Part shown: one piece after another, positions 9,549 through 19,892 of the stretch
Layout of the letters: every line of letters starts with the position of its first letter
Numbering within the stretch: position 1 is the stretch's first letter
Origin: Sphaerisporangium corydalis
GTDB taxonomy: Bacteria; Actinomycetota; Actinomycetes; Streptosporangiales; Streptosporangiaceae
Assembly: GCF_025506355.1 (NCBI RefSeq)
Contig: NZ_JANZYP010000026.1
Location: forward strand, 20,109 to 84,108
Direction: 5' to 3'
Length of the DNA stretch: 64,000 bases
Made by a program: the position numbers and the translations under genes
Notes under the pieces: model-generated
The model's input: only the letters and a program-made list of their open reading frames with translations
The model's database searches: none
Told to the model about the DNA's origin: nothing

Positions 9549-9574
9549 GGCACCCCGGTCGAGCCCGGGGCGCC
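9549..9574. terminator. Hairpin between convergent genes
   Basis: GGCACCCCGG and CCGGGGCGCC pair with one mismatch around a short loop in the 69-bp gap between the convergent genes ending at 9508 and 9578. It could serve both. Confidence 0.45.
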
Positions 9575-9577
9575 CGG

Positions 9578-11284
9578 TCAGCGGGTGTAGCCGATGTCGG
9601 CGTACCTCAGCGTGTAGAAGCCGGGCGGGCCGATGTTGGCGAGGCGGGACCGCACCCCCCAGTTCTGCGGGCGCTGGTAGAGCGGGAGCACGTTGACCTC
9701 GCGCCAGACCAGCTTGTCGGCCTCGTTGGCGTCGCCGCGCGCCCGCGCCGGGTTGAGGTCGGAGGACGCCCGCCGCATCGCCGCGTCGATGTCGGGCCCG
9801 CCCGACCTGCCGAAGTTCGCGTTCCACTGGAGCTTGCCGTCCGATCCCTTCACCCCGGCGGCGTAGGTGCCGTAGCTGCTGGAGACGGGGAACGGCGTGC
9901 CGATGTAGGAGAACGGCGCGATGTCGAAGTTGCCGGGGATGATGTATTTGGAGAAGAAGTCGTCGTTCGGCACGGACTGGATGGTCACCTTGACCCCGAT
10001 CCGCGCGAGCATCGACTGGGCGATCTCGCCCTCCGCCTTGCTGAGCTGGAGGCCGGCGGGGATCACGAAGCGCACCTTCAGCTCCCTGCCGCCCTTGAAG
10101 CGGGTGGGGCTCGCGCGGTGCCAGCCCGCGGCGTCGAGCAGTTTCTCGGCCTTGGCCGGGTCGTACCGCCCGAGCCCGCCGGAGTTGTCCTGGTAGCCCG
10201 ATTGGGTGTCCATGAAGAAGTGGTTGTTCAGCAATGTGCTGTTCCAGTTGAGGCCCTGGAGGTCGGATCGCGTGATCGCCTTCCGGTCGAGGCCGAGGAC
10301 GATGGCCTGGCGGACCCGGACGTCGGACAGCGCGGGGCTCTCGCCGTTGAAGGTGAAGTGCCGGAAGTCGGGGCCGGCGGCCTGCCGGATCACCCCGTCC
10401 TTGGCGTTCGCGGCCCGCGCGTAGTCGGGCGCGGACGGCCCGATGTCGAAGACGTCCAGCTCGCCGTTGGTGAAGGCCCCGACCAGGCCGCCGGAGTCCA
10501 TCGACCGGTAAATGATCTTGTCCAGCTTGGCCCTGGCGCCCCACCAGGCGTCGTCGCGGACGAGCGTGGTGGTCTTGGCGGTCTGGTCGAACGAGCCGAA
10601 CTTGAACGGGCCGGCCGTCACGGGGACGCGGTTCAGCCAGCCGGTGTTGAAGGTGTCCGGCGTGGCGTTGGTCGACTTCGGATACAGCGGCCAGAACAAC
10701 GACTGCCATTCGGCGAACGGGCTGGCGAAGGTGACCTGCACCTCGTAGTCGTCCCGGCCGCGGGTGACGCTCGCGATGTCCTGGTATCCGGTGGTCGCGG
10801 CGACGTGGAAGTCGGGGTTGCGCCCGTTCAGCGCCTTCCACTGGGCCGCGTAGTCCTGCCAGGTGATCGGCCTGCCGTCCGACCAGCGGGCCCGGCGGTT
10901 CAGGGTGTAGGTCACGACCTGGCGGGGGACGGTCGCGGTCACCCTGGCGTCGGTCACGTAGTCGGTGTTCGGGGTGGGGGCGGCCTGCTCGTCGGAGCGG
11001 AAGGCGGCCGGCATCAGGGCGTCGACGACCTTCTTGACCTCGGCGAGGTTGCCGTCGACGTGGTTGAGGTTCCACTGCGTCGGAAACTCGGTGAGCCCCC
11101 AGCGGAGCACGCCGCCCTCGACGACGCGGTCGCGGGGCGTGAGGTGGATGTCGAAGGCCTTGACGGCCGCCGGGACCTTCCCCACCGTCGTCTCGTCCCC
11201 GCTCCGGCCACCGCACGCGGTCAGCACGAGCGACACCGCGACGACGGCGGCGGCCGCCGGCCGGCCGTTCCGGAACACGGTCAC
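9578..11284 (-). CDS. Peptide-type ABC transporter substrate-binding lipoprotein
   Basis: Family 5 extracellular solute-binding protein (OppA/DppA/NikA class), 568 residues, tethered outside the membrane. A signal peptide with lipobox LTAC near residue 24 is followed by a Gly/Ser linker and the family core (GGVLRWGLTEFPTQWNLNH; SDVRVRQAIVLGLDRKAI). It is the last gene of the operon, 39 bp after the ATPase gene; the usual order puts it first. GTG is the start, with GGGAGGAAAC directly upstream. The family imports oligopeptides but also sugars and metal chelates, so the ligand is open. Confidence 0.92.
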   Translation of the reverse strand: MTVFRNGRPAAAAVVAVSLVLTACGGRSGDETTVGKVPAAVKAFDIHLTPRDRVVEGGVLRWGLTEFPTQWNLNHVDGNLAEVKKVVDALMPAAFRSDEQAAPTPNTDYVTDARVTATVPRQVVTYTLNRRARWSDGRPITWQDYAAQWKALNGRNPDFHVAATTGYQDIASVTRGRDDYEVQVTFASPFAEWQSLFWPLYPKSTNATPDTFNTGWLNRVPVTAGPFKFGSFDQTAKTTTLVRDDAWWGARAKLDKIIYRSMDSGGLVGAFTNGELDVFDIGPSAPDYARAANAKDGVIRQAAGPDFRHFTFNGESPALSDVRVRQAIVLGLDRKAITRSDLQGLNWNSTLLNNHFFMDTQSGYQDNSGGLGRYDPAKAEKLLDAAGWHRASPTRFKGGRELKVRFVIPAGLQLSKAEGEIAQSMLARIGVKVTIQSVPNDDFFSKYIIPGNFDIAPFSYIGTPFPVSSSYGTYAAGVKGSDGKLQWNANFGRSGGPDIDAAMRRASSDLNPARARGDANEADKLVWREVNVLPLYQRPQNWGVRSRLANIGPPGFYTLRYADIGYTR

Positions 11285-11323
11285 GTTTCCTCCCTGGATC
11301 GGGTCCTCGTACGGCGCCGCCCG

Positions 11324-13435
11324 CTAGACGACGCCGGGCTCCTCCGCGTGATGGCAGGCCACCGCGTGGTCGCCCTCCAGCGGGCGCACCTCGGGCTCCT
11401 CCTGGACGCAGCGCGCGCGTGCCGCGTCGGCGAGGATCCTGAACTTCGGGCAGCGGGTGCGGAACCGGCAGCCCGAAGGGGGGTTCGCGGGGCTCGGGAG
11501 GTCGCCCTCCAGCAGGATGCGGCGGCGCTCCCGCTCCTTGCCGGGGTCGGGGATCGGCACGGCCGACAGCAGGGCCTGGGTGTAGGGGTGGGCCGGCGCC
11601 TCGTACACCAGGCCGGTCCCGCCGATCTCGGCGATCCGGCCGAGGTACATCACCGCGACGCGGTCGGCGATGTGCCGGACCACGGCGAGGTCGTGCGCCA
11701 CGAACAGGTAGGACAGGCCGAGCCGCCGCCCGAGGTCCTCCAGCAGGTTGATCACCCCGGCCTGGACGGAGGTGTCGAGCGCGGACACCGGTTCGTCGAG
11801 CACGAGCAGCCGGGGTTCCAGGGCCAGGGCCCGGGCGATGGCGACGCGCTGGCGCTGGCCGCCGGAGAAGTCGCGAGGGTGGCGGGCGGCGTCGGACTCC
11901 TCCAGCCCGACGAGCCCGAGCAGCCGGCGCACCCTCGGCCCGGTGTCGCGGCCGCCGTGCGCGGTCAGGGGCTCGGCCACGATGTCGTGCACGGTCATCC
12001 GAGGGTCGAGCGAGGCGAGCGGGTCCTGGAACACGACCTGCAGGTCCCGCCGCACGGCCATCCGCTCGCGCGGGGACAGGGTCGCGGTGTCGCGCCCGAA
12101 CACCGCGACGCGGCCCCGCTGGGGGCGTGCGAGCTCCAGGATCTCCATGAGCGCGGTCGTCTTGCCGCAGCCGGACTCCCCCACCAGGCCGAGCGTCTCG
12201 CCCTCGCGGATGTCGAAGCCGATGCCGTCGACGGCGTGGACCGTGCCGACGCGGCGCCGGAAGACCGCGCCGCGGGTCAGGGGGTGGTGCTTGACCAGGT
12301 CGTCGACCTCCAGCACCACGGCCCTCCGCTCGCGCGGCGGCCGCGGGGAGGACGCCGGGACGGCGCCGCCGGTCTCGCGGCCGCCGTACGCCAGGGCCGG
12401 GCCGCCGGGTTCGCGGGCGTCGTACGCCAGGGCCGGGCCGCCGGATTCGCGGGCGTCGTACGCCAGGGCCGGGCCGCCGGGTTCGCGGGAGCGCAGGCAG
12501 GCCGCGTGGTGGCCGGGGGCGACCGGGAGCAGGGCGGGCTCGGCGGCGGCGCACTCGGGGATCGCCACGGGGCAGCGGGGCTCGAACGGGCAGCCGGGCG
12601 GCAGGGCGGCCGGGGAGGGCGGGCCGCCCTCGATCGGGACGAGCGGCACGTCCTTGCCGGTGTCGACGCGGGGCACCGACCGGAGCAGGCCGATCGTGTA
12701 CGGCATGCGGGGGCGGTGGAAGACGTCGCGCACGGCGCCGGACTCGACCGCCAGCCCCGCGTACATGACCAGGACGCGGTCGGCGAATCCCGCCACCACC
12801 CCGAGGTCGTGGGTGATCAGCACGATCGCCGCGCCGGTCTCGCACTGGGCCTTCTTGAGCACTTCGAGGACCTGGGCCTGGATGGTGACGTCGAGCGCCG
12901 TGGTCGGCTCGTCGCAGATGATGACGTCGGGGTCGTTGGCGATCGCCATGGCGATCATCGCGCGCTGCCGCATGCCACCGGAGAACTCGTGCGGAAAGGC
13001 ACGCGCGCGCCGGCGGGGATGCGGGATGCCGACCAGGTCGAGCAGCTCCACCGCCCGCTCGGCCGCCCGCCCCCGGCCCACCCGCTGGTGGACGCGCACG
13101 GCCTCGGCGATCTGGTCCCCGACGCGGTAGACGGGGGTCATCGCCGACAGCGGGTCCTGGAAGACCATGGAGATCGACTTGCCGCGGAAGGCGGCCAGCT
13201 CGCGGTCGGAGGCGCCGACCAGCTCGTGGCCGTGCAGGCGCGCCGAGCCGGCGACCCTGGCGTGCCTGGGCAGCAGGCCCATCACCGCCAGGGAGGTGAC
13301 CGACTTGCCGGCGCCGGACTCGCCGACGACGCCGAGCACCTCGCCCGCCTCGACGGAGTAGCTGACCCCGCGCACCACCCGGACGTCGCCGAAACGCACC
13401 TCCAGGCCGGTCACCGCGAGCACCGGGGCGCTCAC
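11324..13435 (-). CDS. Fused double ATPase of a peptide-type ABC transporter
   Basis: One 703-residue chain carrying both nucleotide-binding domains (DppD-like then DppF-like). Each has Walker A ([18 protein letters not shown]), the ABC signature ([16 protein letters not shown]), Walker B ending in DEP, an H-loop and the C-terminal oligopeptide-transporter extension with Cys motifs. The domains are joined by a linker encoded by a 36-bp tandem repeat. GTG at 13435 overlaps the upstream permease stop as GTGA, so translation is probably coupled. A longer open frame through the permease genes is spurious. Confidence 0.93.
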   Translation of the reverse strand: MSAPVLAVTGLEVRFGDVRVVRGVSYSVEAGEVLGVVGESGAGKSVTSLAVMGLLPRHARVAGSARLHGHELVGASDRELAAFRGKSISMVFQDPLSAMTPVYRVGDQIAEAVRVHQRVGRGRAAERAVELLDLVGIPHPRRRARAFPHEFSGGMRQRAMIAMAIANDPDVIICDEPTTALDVTIQAQVLEVLKKAQCETGAAIVLITHDLGVVAGFADRVLVMYAGLAVESGAVRDVFHRPRMPYTIGLLRSVPRVDTGKDVPLVPIEGGPPSPAALPPGCPFEPRCPVAIPECAAAEPALLPVAPGHHAACLRSREPGGPALAYDARESGGPALAYDAREPGGPALAYGGRETGGAVPASSPRPPRERRAVVLEVDDLVKHHPLTRGAVFRRRVGTVHAVDGIGFDIREGETLGLVGESGCGKTTALMEILELARPQRGRVAVFGRDTATLSPRERMAVRRDLQVVFQDPLASLDPRMTVHDIVAEPLTAHGGRDTGPRVRRLLGLVGLEESDAARHPRDFSGGQRQRVAIARALALEPRLLVLDEPVSALDTSVQAGVINLLEDLGRRLGLSYLFVAHDLAVVRHIADRVAVMYLGRIAEIGGTGLVYEAPAHPYTQALLSAVPIPDPGKERERRRILLEGDLPSPANPPSGCRFRTRCPKFRILADAARARCVQEEPEVRPLEGDHAVACHHAEEPGVV
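12375..12482 (-). repeat. 36-bp tandem repeat in the ATPase linker
   Basis: Three near-identical in-frame 36-bp units start at 12375, 12411 and 12447, with the leading TCGCGG found again at 12483. They encode a repeated 12-residue unit, roughly [12 protein letters not shown], between the two ATPase domains. Confidence 0.9.
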
Positions 13436-14343
13436 GGCCCCCTCCTGGCGCCGGGGTCGAAGGCGTCGCGCAGGGAGTCGCCGATCAGGTTGACGGCGAG
13501 GATCACGACGATCAGCGCCCCGGCGGCGAACCAGAACGTCCAGGGCGCGTACAGGGCGGTCCTCGCGCCGTCGGCGATCAGGCCGCCGAGCGACACGTCG
13601 GGCGGCTGGATGCCGAATCCGAAGTACGACAGGCTGGTCTCGGTGAGGATCGCGGCGCTGACGTTGAGGGTGGCGTCCACGATCAGCAGGGAGGCGAGGT
13701 TCGGGATGACGTGCCGGAAGATGATGGCCGAGGACGGCACGCCCATGAAGCGCGCGGCCGTGACGTACTCCCGTTCCTTGATCGCCCTGGTCATGCCACG
13801 GACGATCTTCGAGGTGACCATCCACAGGAACAGCGCCATCATGATCACGAACAGCAGCCACCGGCCGCCGGTGAACAGCGGGGACATGATGGCCAGGATC
13901 AGGAACGCCGGCAGGACCAGCAGCAGGTCGGCGACCCACATGAGCGTGCGGTCGGTCCATCCCAGGTAGTAGCCGGCGAAGGACCCGGCGACGGCCGCGA
14001 CGCCGGTGGACAGCACCGCGACGAGCAGGCCCACCAGCAGCGACCTGCGCGCCCCGCGCAGCGTCACGGCGAACACGTCGGAGCCGGTCTGCAGCGTCCC
14101 GAACCAGTGGTCGGCCGAGGGCGGGCGCATGAACGCCGAGAAGTCCAGCTCGGTGGCGGACCAGCGGCCGAGCAGCGGCCCGGCGAACGCCAGCAGGAAC
14201 ATGGACGCCAGCAGCCCGAAGCCGAGCCGCCCCTGCCGGGTGCCGAAGAAGCGGGCGGCCACCACCCGTCCCCGTGACGGCACGCGGACGCGCCCGGGCG
14301 CCGCCCGGACCCCGGCCGTCTCCTCCCTCGGCGGCGTCAGCAC
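13432..14343 (-). CDS. Peptide-type ABC transporter permease (DppC/OppC class)
   Basis: Inner-membrane subunit of 303 residues with an N-terminal OppC-type extension, one early membrane segment near residue 45 and five in the core. The EAA-like cytoplasmic loop reads [26 protein letters not shown] at 14343 immediately follows the TGA of the preceding permease. The gene sits second in the operon between the DppB-like permease and the fused ATPase. Confidence 0.92.
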   Translation of the reverse strand: MLTPPREETAGVRAAPGRVRVPSRGRVVAARFFGTRQGRLGFGLLASMFLLAFAGPLLGRWSATELDFSAFMRPPSADHWFGTLQTGSDVFAVTLRGARRSLLVGLLVAVLSTGVAAVAGSFAGYYLGWTDRTLMWVADLLLVLPAFLILAIMSPLFTGGRWLLFVIMMALFLWMVTSKIVRGMTRAIKEREYVTAARFMGVPSSAIIFRHVIPNLASLLIVDATLNVSAAILTETSLSYFGFGIQPPDVSLGGLIADGARTALYAPWTFWFAAGALIVVILAVNLIGDSLRDAFDPGARRGP

Positions 14344-15327
14344 TCAGCCCACCCGGACCCTCGGGTCGAGGACGGCGTGCAGCAGGTCCGAGGCCAGGGA
14401 GGCGAGCAGCACGGCGAGCGCCGCGAAGCACGCGATCGCCGCGACGGTGTTGACGTCGTTGGTGCGGATGGAGGCGACGAGCTCCTCGCCCATGCCGTGC
14501 CAGCCGAAGACCGATTCGGTGATGGTCGCGCCGACCAGCAGCGAGCCGAACGTGAACGCGAAGTAGGTGACGGCGGGGATGAGGGCGGTGCGCAGGCCGT
14601 GCTTGACCAGCGCGGTGCGCCGCCGCAACCCCTTGGCCATGGCGGTGCGGATGAAGTCGGCGTCGAGCACGTCGAGCATCATGTTGCGCTGGTAACGGCT
14701 GTAGACGGCGACCTGGCCGAGCGCGAGCGACACCGTGGGCAACGCCAGATGCTTGGCCCGGTCGAGCAGCCCCGCCCCGGCGCCGCCCGCGAGCCCGGGG
14801 GTGACCTCCCCGCTCACGAGGAAGATCTGGGCGCCCAGGCGGTCGTTGAGCCAGATCGCGCCGATGATCAGCATGTTCGCCAGCACGACCGTGGGAATCG
14901 CGAGGACGACGAAGGCGGCGACGGTGGACAGCCGGTCGAACCACCCGTACTGCCCCACCGCGGCCAGGGCCCCGAGCAGGACCCCGCCCACGCTGCCGAG
15001 CACCACCCCGAGCAGGATCAGCCGAGAGGTGACGCCGAGGCGGCGCGCGAGGTCGTCGTTGACCCGGTCGCCGTTCCAGGTGCGGCCGAAGTCGCCGCGC
15101 ACCGCCGCCCCGGCCCAGGTGAGGTAGCGCTCGAACAGCGGGGTGCGGTCGTTGAGGTTGAGCCGCGAGAGCCGGGCGTCGACCACCGCCGCGGGCGGGC
15201 GCGGGTTGCGGCCCTCGTAGTTGGACCGGGGGTCGAGGGCGGTGGCGGCCAGCATGTACGCCAGGCTCGTGGCCACGGCGATCAACACCACGTAGTTGAC
15301 CAGCCGGCGGAGCAGGAATCCCGCCAT
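14344..15327 (-). CDS. Peptide-type ABC transporter permease (DppB/OppB class)
   Basis: First gene of the operon, a 327-residue membrane subunit. The N-terminal membrane segment ([19 protein letters not shown]) is followed by a periplasm-facing stretch and five further helices; the EAA loop is [26 protein letters not shown] at 15327 is chosen over GTG at 15333 because GGAAGG lies 6 nt upstream of it. No regulator gene adjoins the operon and no clear operator was seen in the 141-bp upstream gap. Confidence 0.92.
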   Translation of the reverse strand: MAGFLLRRLVNYVVLIAVATSLAYMLAATALDPRSNYEGRNPRPPAAVVDARLSRLNLNDRTPLFERYLTWAGAAVRGDFGRTWNGDRVNDDLARRLGVTSRLILLGVVLGSVGGVLLGALAAVGQYGWFDRLSTVAAFVVLAIPTVVLANMLIIGAIWLNDRLGAQIFLVSGEVTPGLAGGAGAGLLDRAKHLALPTVSLALGQVAVYSRYQRNMMLDVLDADFIRTAMAKGLRRRTALVKHGLRTALIPAVTYFAFTFGSLLVGATITESVFGWHGMGEELVASIRTNDVNTVAAIACFAALAVLLASLASDLLHAVLDPRVRVG

Positions 15328-15468
15328 CTCCACCCTTCCGCCGATTGCCGCGTGCCGGATCGCGCACCGCGAGGGCCGTTCCCTCGGTGCCCATCCTGCT
15401 ACACGCCGTAACCATCCGGTGACAAGAAAGCCGTCAAACGGACCAGGTGTCGGTGGCGGGGCCGCGCG

Positions 15469-17826
15469 TCAGCGGTCGGCGAGCTCGTCGACGGCGGTGC
15501 GCACGTCGTCGCTGGTGATCGTGGTGAGCTCCTCGGCGCTGGCGGTGGTGCCGCCCTGCCCGGCGAGCCGCACGTCGCGCCCGAGCGCGGCGCGCTCGAA
15601 CAGCGAGCGGGCGAAGCGGCCGTTGCCCAGGTCGTCGATCAGGCCCTCGGCGCAGACCCAGGAGAACACGTCGGTGACGTCGCGCTTGGCGGAGGCGTCG
15701 AACCGGTCGCCCGAGCGCTCGGCGAGCTGGACCGCGATCTCGGTCAGCTCGGCGGGGCTGTAGGAGGGGAACGAGACGCGCTGGTCGAACCGGCTGGCCA
15801 GGCCGGGGTTGGTGGCCAGCAGGCGCTCCATCTCGCCGGCGTACCCGGCGAGGATGATCACGAGGCGGTCCCGGTCGTCCTCGGCCCGCTTGAGCAGGGT
15901 CTGCACGGCCTCGGCGCCGAAGGCGTCCCCTCCCTGGTAGCCGCTGTTGACCAGGCTGTAGGCCTCGTCGATGAACAGCACGCCGCCGAGCGCCCGGTCG
16001 ACCAGCTCGTTGGTCTTGATGGCCGTGGCGCCGAGGTGCTGGCCGACGAGGTCGGCCCTGGACCCCTCGACCACGTCGGGACGCGACAACAGCCCGAGCG
16101 CGGCGAAGATGCGGCCGAGCACGCGGGCCACCGTCGTCTTGCCGGTGCCCGGCGGCCCGACGAAGACAAAGTGCCGCATCTGCGGCGGCGCGGGCAGCCC
16201 CTGCTCCTGGCGCATCCGCGCGACGCGGAGCTGGGCCGCTATCGCGCGGACCTGGCGCTTGACCGGTTCCAGCCCGGCCATGCGGTCGAGGTCGGCCAGG
16301 GCGTCCGCGAGGCTCGGGGTGGCCTGGTAGCCGCGGAACCTCGCGGTGATCTCGTAGAACGCCTTGGTGAGGTCGGCGGTGGTGGTGGTGACGAGGTCCT
16401 CACGGCTCGGCGACCCGCCGGCGCCCACCACGCGCACGTCGCGGGCCTGGGCGGCCGCCTCGACCAGGCTGCGGGCGAACCGGGCGTTGCCCAGCTCGTC
16501 GATGAGACCGCGCCGGTGCACGTCCTCGAACAGGCCGAGCAGCACCGGTGGGGCGTCCGCCGAGAGCCGCTCGCCCCGGCGGGCGCGCAGCAGTTCGGTG
16601 ATGCGCAGCAGCTCGGGCGGCGAGTAGGCGGGGAACTTGACGCGGGTGGAGAAGCGCGAGGCCAGGCCGGGGTTGGAGGTGAGGAAGGAGGCCATCTCCT
16701 TCTCGTAGCCGGCCAGGATGATGACCAGCCGCTCGCGGTCGTCCTCGGCCCGCTTCAGCAACGTCTGCACGGCCTCGGCGCCGAACCTGTCCGGCTGTCC
16801 CTCCCCGGAGTTGATCAGGCTGTACGCCTCGTCGACGAACAGCACGCCGCCGAGCGCGCGGTCGATCAGCTCGTTGGTCTTGATGGCGGTGGCGCCGAGG
16901 TACTCGCCGACCAGGTCGGCCCGCTGCGCCTCCACGACGTAGGGGCTCTCCAGCAGGCCGAACGCGTAGAAGATCTTGGCGACCGTGCGCGCCACCGAGG
17001 TCTTGCCGGTGCCGGGCGGCCCGACGAAGACGAAGTGGCGCATCGGCTGGTCGGTGGAGTAGCCGGCCTCGGCGCGCAGGCGGGACGCCTCGATCGAGGC
17101 CGCGATCGAGCGCACCTGTTCCTTCACCGGGTCCAGGCCGATCATGCTCTCCAGCTCGCCGAGCGCCTCCTCCACCGAGATCGGCGGGGGCGCGGCGCGC
17201 TCGGCCGGGCGGTCGCGGTCGCCGCCGCCGTCCCTGACCCGCTGGCGGGCCTGCGCGGCGGGCGTCTCGGCCGGCGCGGCCGTGAACCGGCGCCGCGCCT
17301 GCCCTGCCTGGACCAGGCGGTACACCAGGACGGCCGCCGCCGCGCCGTAGGCCGCCCAGACGGCGGCGTACGAGGAGAAGGTGGCCACGGCGAAGGTCAG
17401 CATGGCCGCCGCGCCGAGGGCCGAGAGCGTGGTCACCCACGGGGTCACCCACCTGATGAGGTGGGCGGCGACGCCGACCAGCACCCCGAGCAGGATGAAG
17501 ATCGTGGGCAGCGCGGAGTGCGGCTGCACGTAGGAGCCCATGACGACCATCACAGACGACCACGCCACCACGACCAGCACGGTCGCGGCGGCGCGGGGGA
17601 AGCGCAGCGTCAGCTCGGCGAAGCCTAGAAGTAAGAGAGTTGTGACGAACGTCGAGAACAGCGACCAGCCGAAGACGACGGCGAGGACGAGCGCGCCGAT
17701 GAGGACGGCGGCGAACACGGCCCGTCTCGCGCCACGGGAAAGCTGGAAATAGCGCAGCCGGACGTGCTCGAACGCATCACGGGCCGCGGCGCGCCCCGCC
17801 GGCCGGGCCCTGTCGGAGTCCCGCAT
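15469..17826 (-). CDS. Membrane protein with tandem CbxX/CfqX-type AAA+ ATPase domains
   Basis: A 785-residue protein. About six membrane segments lie in residues 33-175, a charged linker reaches to about 215, then come two AAA+ domains of the CbxX/CfqX (SpoVK, EccA) class. Walker A is GPPGTGKT at about 268-275 and 556-563; Walker B is LFVDEAYSL and LFIDEAYSL. Both domains have SRF arginine-finger regions, so both look active. Rubisco activases, SpoVK and the type VII secretion protein EccA share this ATPase type, but a membrane-anchored tandem is unusual. GGGGAGG precedes the ATG. The TPR membrane protein lies 140 bp upstream in the same direction; no type VII secretion genes are nearby. Confidence 0.88.
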   Translation of the reverse strand: MRDSDRARPAGRAAARDAFEHVRLRYFQLSRGARRAVFAAVLIGALVLAVVFGWSLFSTFVTTLLLLGFAELTLRFPRAAATVLVVVAWSSVMVVMGSYVQPHSALPTIFILLGVLVGVAAHLIRWVTPWVTTLSALGAAAMLTFAVATFSSYAAVWAAYGAAAAVLVYRLVQAGQARRRFTAAPAETPAAQARQRVRDGGGDRDRPAERAAPPPISVEEALGELESMIGLDPVKEQVRSIAASIEASRLRAEAGYSTDQPMRHFVFVGPPGTGKTSVARTVAKIFYAFGLLESPYVVEAQRADLVGEYLGATAIKTNELIDRALGGVLFVDEAYSLINSGEGQPDRFGAEAVQTLLKRAEDDRERLVIILAGYEKEMASFLTSNPGLASRFSTRVKFPAYSPPELLRITELLRARRGERLSADAPPVLLGLFEDVHRRGLIDELGNARFARSLVEAAAQARDVRVVGAGGSPSREDLVTTTTADLTKAFYEITARFRGYQATPSLADALADLDRMAGLEPVKRQVRAIAAQLRVARMRQEQGLPAPPQMRHFVFVGPPGTGKTTVARVLGRIFAALGLLSRPDVVEGSRADLVGQHLGATAIKTNELVDRALGGVLFIDEAYSLVNSGYQGGDAFGAEAVQTLLKRAEDDRDRLVIILAGYAGEMERLLATNPGLASRFDQRVSFPSYSPAELTEIAVQLAERSGDRFDASAKRDVTDVFSWVCAEGLIDDLGNGRFARSLFERAALGRDVRLAGQGGTTASAEELTTITSDDVRTAVDELADR

Positions 17827-17966
17827 TTTGCCTCCCCGGTCGCTTCCCGGTTATACCGCACCGGGGCCTGAAGCGCGCGTCCCCGGCCGCGTGCCTCGCG
17901 GGACGTGCCGCGAGACCGCCGCGCGGCGGCGGGGGCCGGGGTGGTGCGGGAGGGGATCGGGCGAGG

Positions 17967-19856
17967 TCAGGGGCGTCTGGGGGAGGTGCGGGCCTCGTGG
18001 CGTCCGGGGTACTCGCCGACGTGGACGTGCTTGGGCGTCACCCGCAGCACGTTGTCCTCCGCGTCGGCGACGGCGATCCCCCGGACCTCGGCCCAGAAGC
18101 GCCTTTCGATCGGGTCGGCGACGAAGACGGCCACCCTCGGGTCGCGCTCGGCCGCGGCCCACGCGTCGTCGGCGGCGATCAGGCGCAGCTCTCCCGACCT
18201 GCTCACCGAGGTCACGGCGCCGACGGCGAGCGTGCGGGGCCCGACGGCGTCGGTGTAGGAGAGCACGACGCTGCGCGAGTAGGTGAAGGCGCGCCGCACC
18301 TCGGGGCTGAGGCCGACCGACGGGCTCACCTCGCCCGGCAGCCGGGGACCGCACCCTTCGCACATGACCAGCGAGGCCCGCCACGGGCCGGCGGAGCCGC
18401 GCCACCAGGCCCGGGCCGCGCGCGCCATGAACGCCAGGACCACCACCAGCAGCGCGCCGGCCACCGTCCACCACGCCCGCTCGCCGACGCGCGGGTCCAG
18501 GCCCAGCGCGGGCACGGCGCCGGCCGTGACCAGCGCGGCGGCGGCCACCACCAAAAACGCCGCCGCCACCGCCAGCCACAGGTCGGCGCGCAGGACCCGG
18601 CGCGCGCGCAGGCCGCCCCGGTCGCGCACGTACAGCATCGCCACCGGGACGCACACCCCCGCGAGCGCGGCGCGCCGCTCGCCGGCCACCAGCGGGAGCA
18701 CGGCGATGAGCGCCACCAGGAACCACAGGCGGGCGGCGACGATCCACAGCGTCACCCCGGTGTCGCGGCGGCCGACGCTCTCGGGCGGCACCGCGGTGAA
18801 CTCGGCGAGCGCCCGCAGGGGCCTGCCCTGCCACGCCTCGGCGAACACGCGCAGGACCAGCACGGCGATCCCGTTGAAGAGCACCAGGCCGAGGAGCCCG
18901 GCCCAGAACCCGCCGAGGACGTCGTCCCAGCGGACGATCCCGAGCGCCGGGGCGGCGGAGACCAGGGGAAGCGCCTCGGCCCCGAGCGACCAGGACGGCA
19001 TGGTGACCAGGGCCACGACGTAGGCGACGACGACCAGCAGCGCGACCGACACCGCGACGCTGAGCCACAGGTCGCGCGCGAGCATGCCCGGCACGTACGT
19101 CCACACCGGGACCGCGCGGGCCTGGCGCAGGGTGACCGCGAGGACCAGCACCAGGACGGCGGCGCCGCCGATCCGCGCCTCGGCGCGCAGGTCGTACCAG
19201 AAGGCCAGGACGGTGACGACGGCCAGGGAGAGCGCCAGCAGCACGCGTACCTGGCGGCTCCAGACTTCGAGGGCGCGGCGGGCGCGGCCGGTCTCGCGGG
19301 GGTCGACCGTCCAGGTCGGGTCGTGGTGGTCGCGGGATCGTTCCCAGCGCAGGAACGTCAGGCCGAGGTTGACGCGGGCGCCGGGGTGGTCCTCGTCCCT
19401 GCGCAGGGCGGCGCGGTAGGCCTGGGCGGCCTGCTCGTGGTCGCCGCGCAGCAGGGCGAGGTCACCGATGAGGACGTGCGGGTCGGGCTGTTCTGGGGCG
19501 AAGCGGACGGCGTGCTGCGCCTGGGCCCACGAGTCGCGCCACCGGCCGGGGAGGCCGCGGAGCACCGAGCCGAGCCTCAGCCGCGCGGCCCAGGAGCCGG
19601 GTGCGAGCCGGACGGCGTCCTGGGCCGCGACGACCGCCTCGGAGTCGCGGCCGAGGCGTTCGAGGGCGAGACTCACCAGCCGATGGCCCCATTCGCCGCC
19701 GGGATCGCGTTCGACCGCCTCTCCGGCGGCCTCCAGCGCCCCCTCCGGCTGGTCGCGCGCCAGTCTCGCGACGGCGACCACACACCACGCCCGGGGATCG
19801 GAGCGGTCTCGCGGGGGTGGCACCGGGGAGGGATCTGGCTCGCTGGTGTTCCCCAC
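17967..19856 (-). CDS. TPR membrane protein with a possible PPOX-like C-terminal domain
   Basis: A 629-residue protein of unknown function. Residues about 15-180 form TPR-like helical repeats (ALEAAGEAVERDPGG; AAQAYRAALRRDEDHPGARVNLG). About eight to ten membrane segments follow between 205 and 480, and then a soluble C-terminal domain. This tail has short beta-rich units (TLAVGAVTSVSRSGELRLIAADD; DPRVAVFVADPIERRFWAEVRGIAV) resembling a pyridoxamine-phosphate-oxidase-like split barrel; that is inference. The GTG start has only weak ribosome-binding sequence. It is followed by the tandem AAA+ gene, with which it may work. Confidence 0.75.
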   Translation of the reverse strand: MGNTSEPDPSPVPPPRDRSDPRAWCVVAVARLARDQPEGALEAAGEAVERDPGGEWGHRLVSLALERLGRDSEAVVAAQDAVRLAPGSWAARLRLGSVLRGLPGRWRDSWAQAQHAVRFAPEQPDPHVLIGDLALLRGDHEQAAQAYRAALRRDEDHPGARVNLGLTFLRWERSRDHHDPTWTVDPRETGRARRALEVWSRQVRVLLALSLAVVTVLAFWYDLRAEARIGGAAVLVLVLAVTLRQARAVPVWTYVPGMLARDLWLSVAVSVALLVVVAYVVALVTMPSWSLGAEALPLVSAAPALGIVRWDDVLGGFWAGLLGLVLFNGIAVLVLRVFAEAWQGRPLRALAEFTAVPPESVGRRDTGVTLWIVAARLWFLVALIAVLPLVAGERRAALAGVCVPVAMLYVRDRGGLRARRVLRADLWLAVAAAFLVVAAAALVTAGAVPALGLDPRVGERAWWTVAGALLVVVLAFMARAARAWWRGSAGPWRASLVMCEGCGPRLPGEVSPSVGLSPEVRRAFTYSRSVVLSYTDAVGPRTLAVGAVTSVSRSGELRLIAADDAWAAAERDPRVAVFVADPIERRFWAEVRGIAVADAEDNVLRVTPKHVHVGEYPGRHEARTSPRRP

Positions 19857-19892
19857 GCCGTCATGGTCTGTTGCGGATCACCGATTGCATAG

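Noticed and set aside
9045-12845. 1266-codon minus-strand frame
   Set aside because: Very Arg/Pro-rich noise running across several real genes in another frame.
10118-13969. Long plus-strand frame opposite the peptide transporter operon
   Set aside because: Shadow of the minus-strand genes caused by high GC at third positions.
13436-15415. Extension of the fused ATPase frame upstream to 15415
   Set aside because: This part overlaps both permease genes out of frame; the real start is the GTG coupled to the permease stop.
15469-19856. Type VII secretion (ESX) locus
   Set aside because: The AAA+ class matches EccA, but no EccB, EccC, EccD, mycosin or WXG100 genes are in the window.
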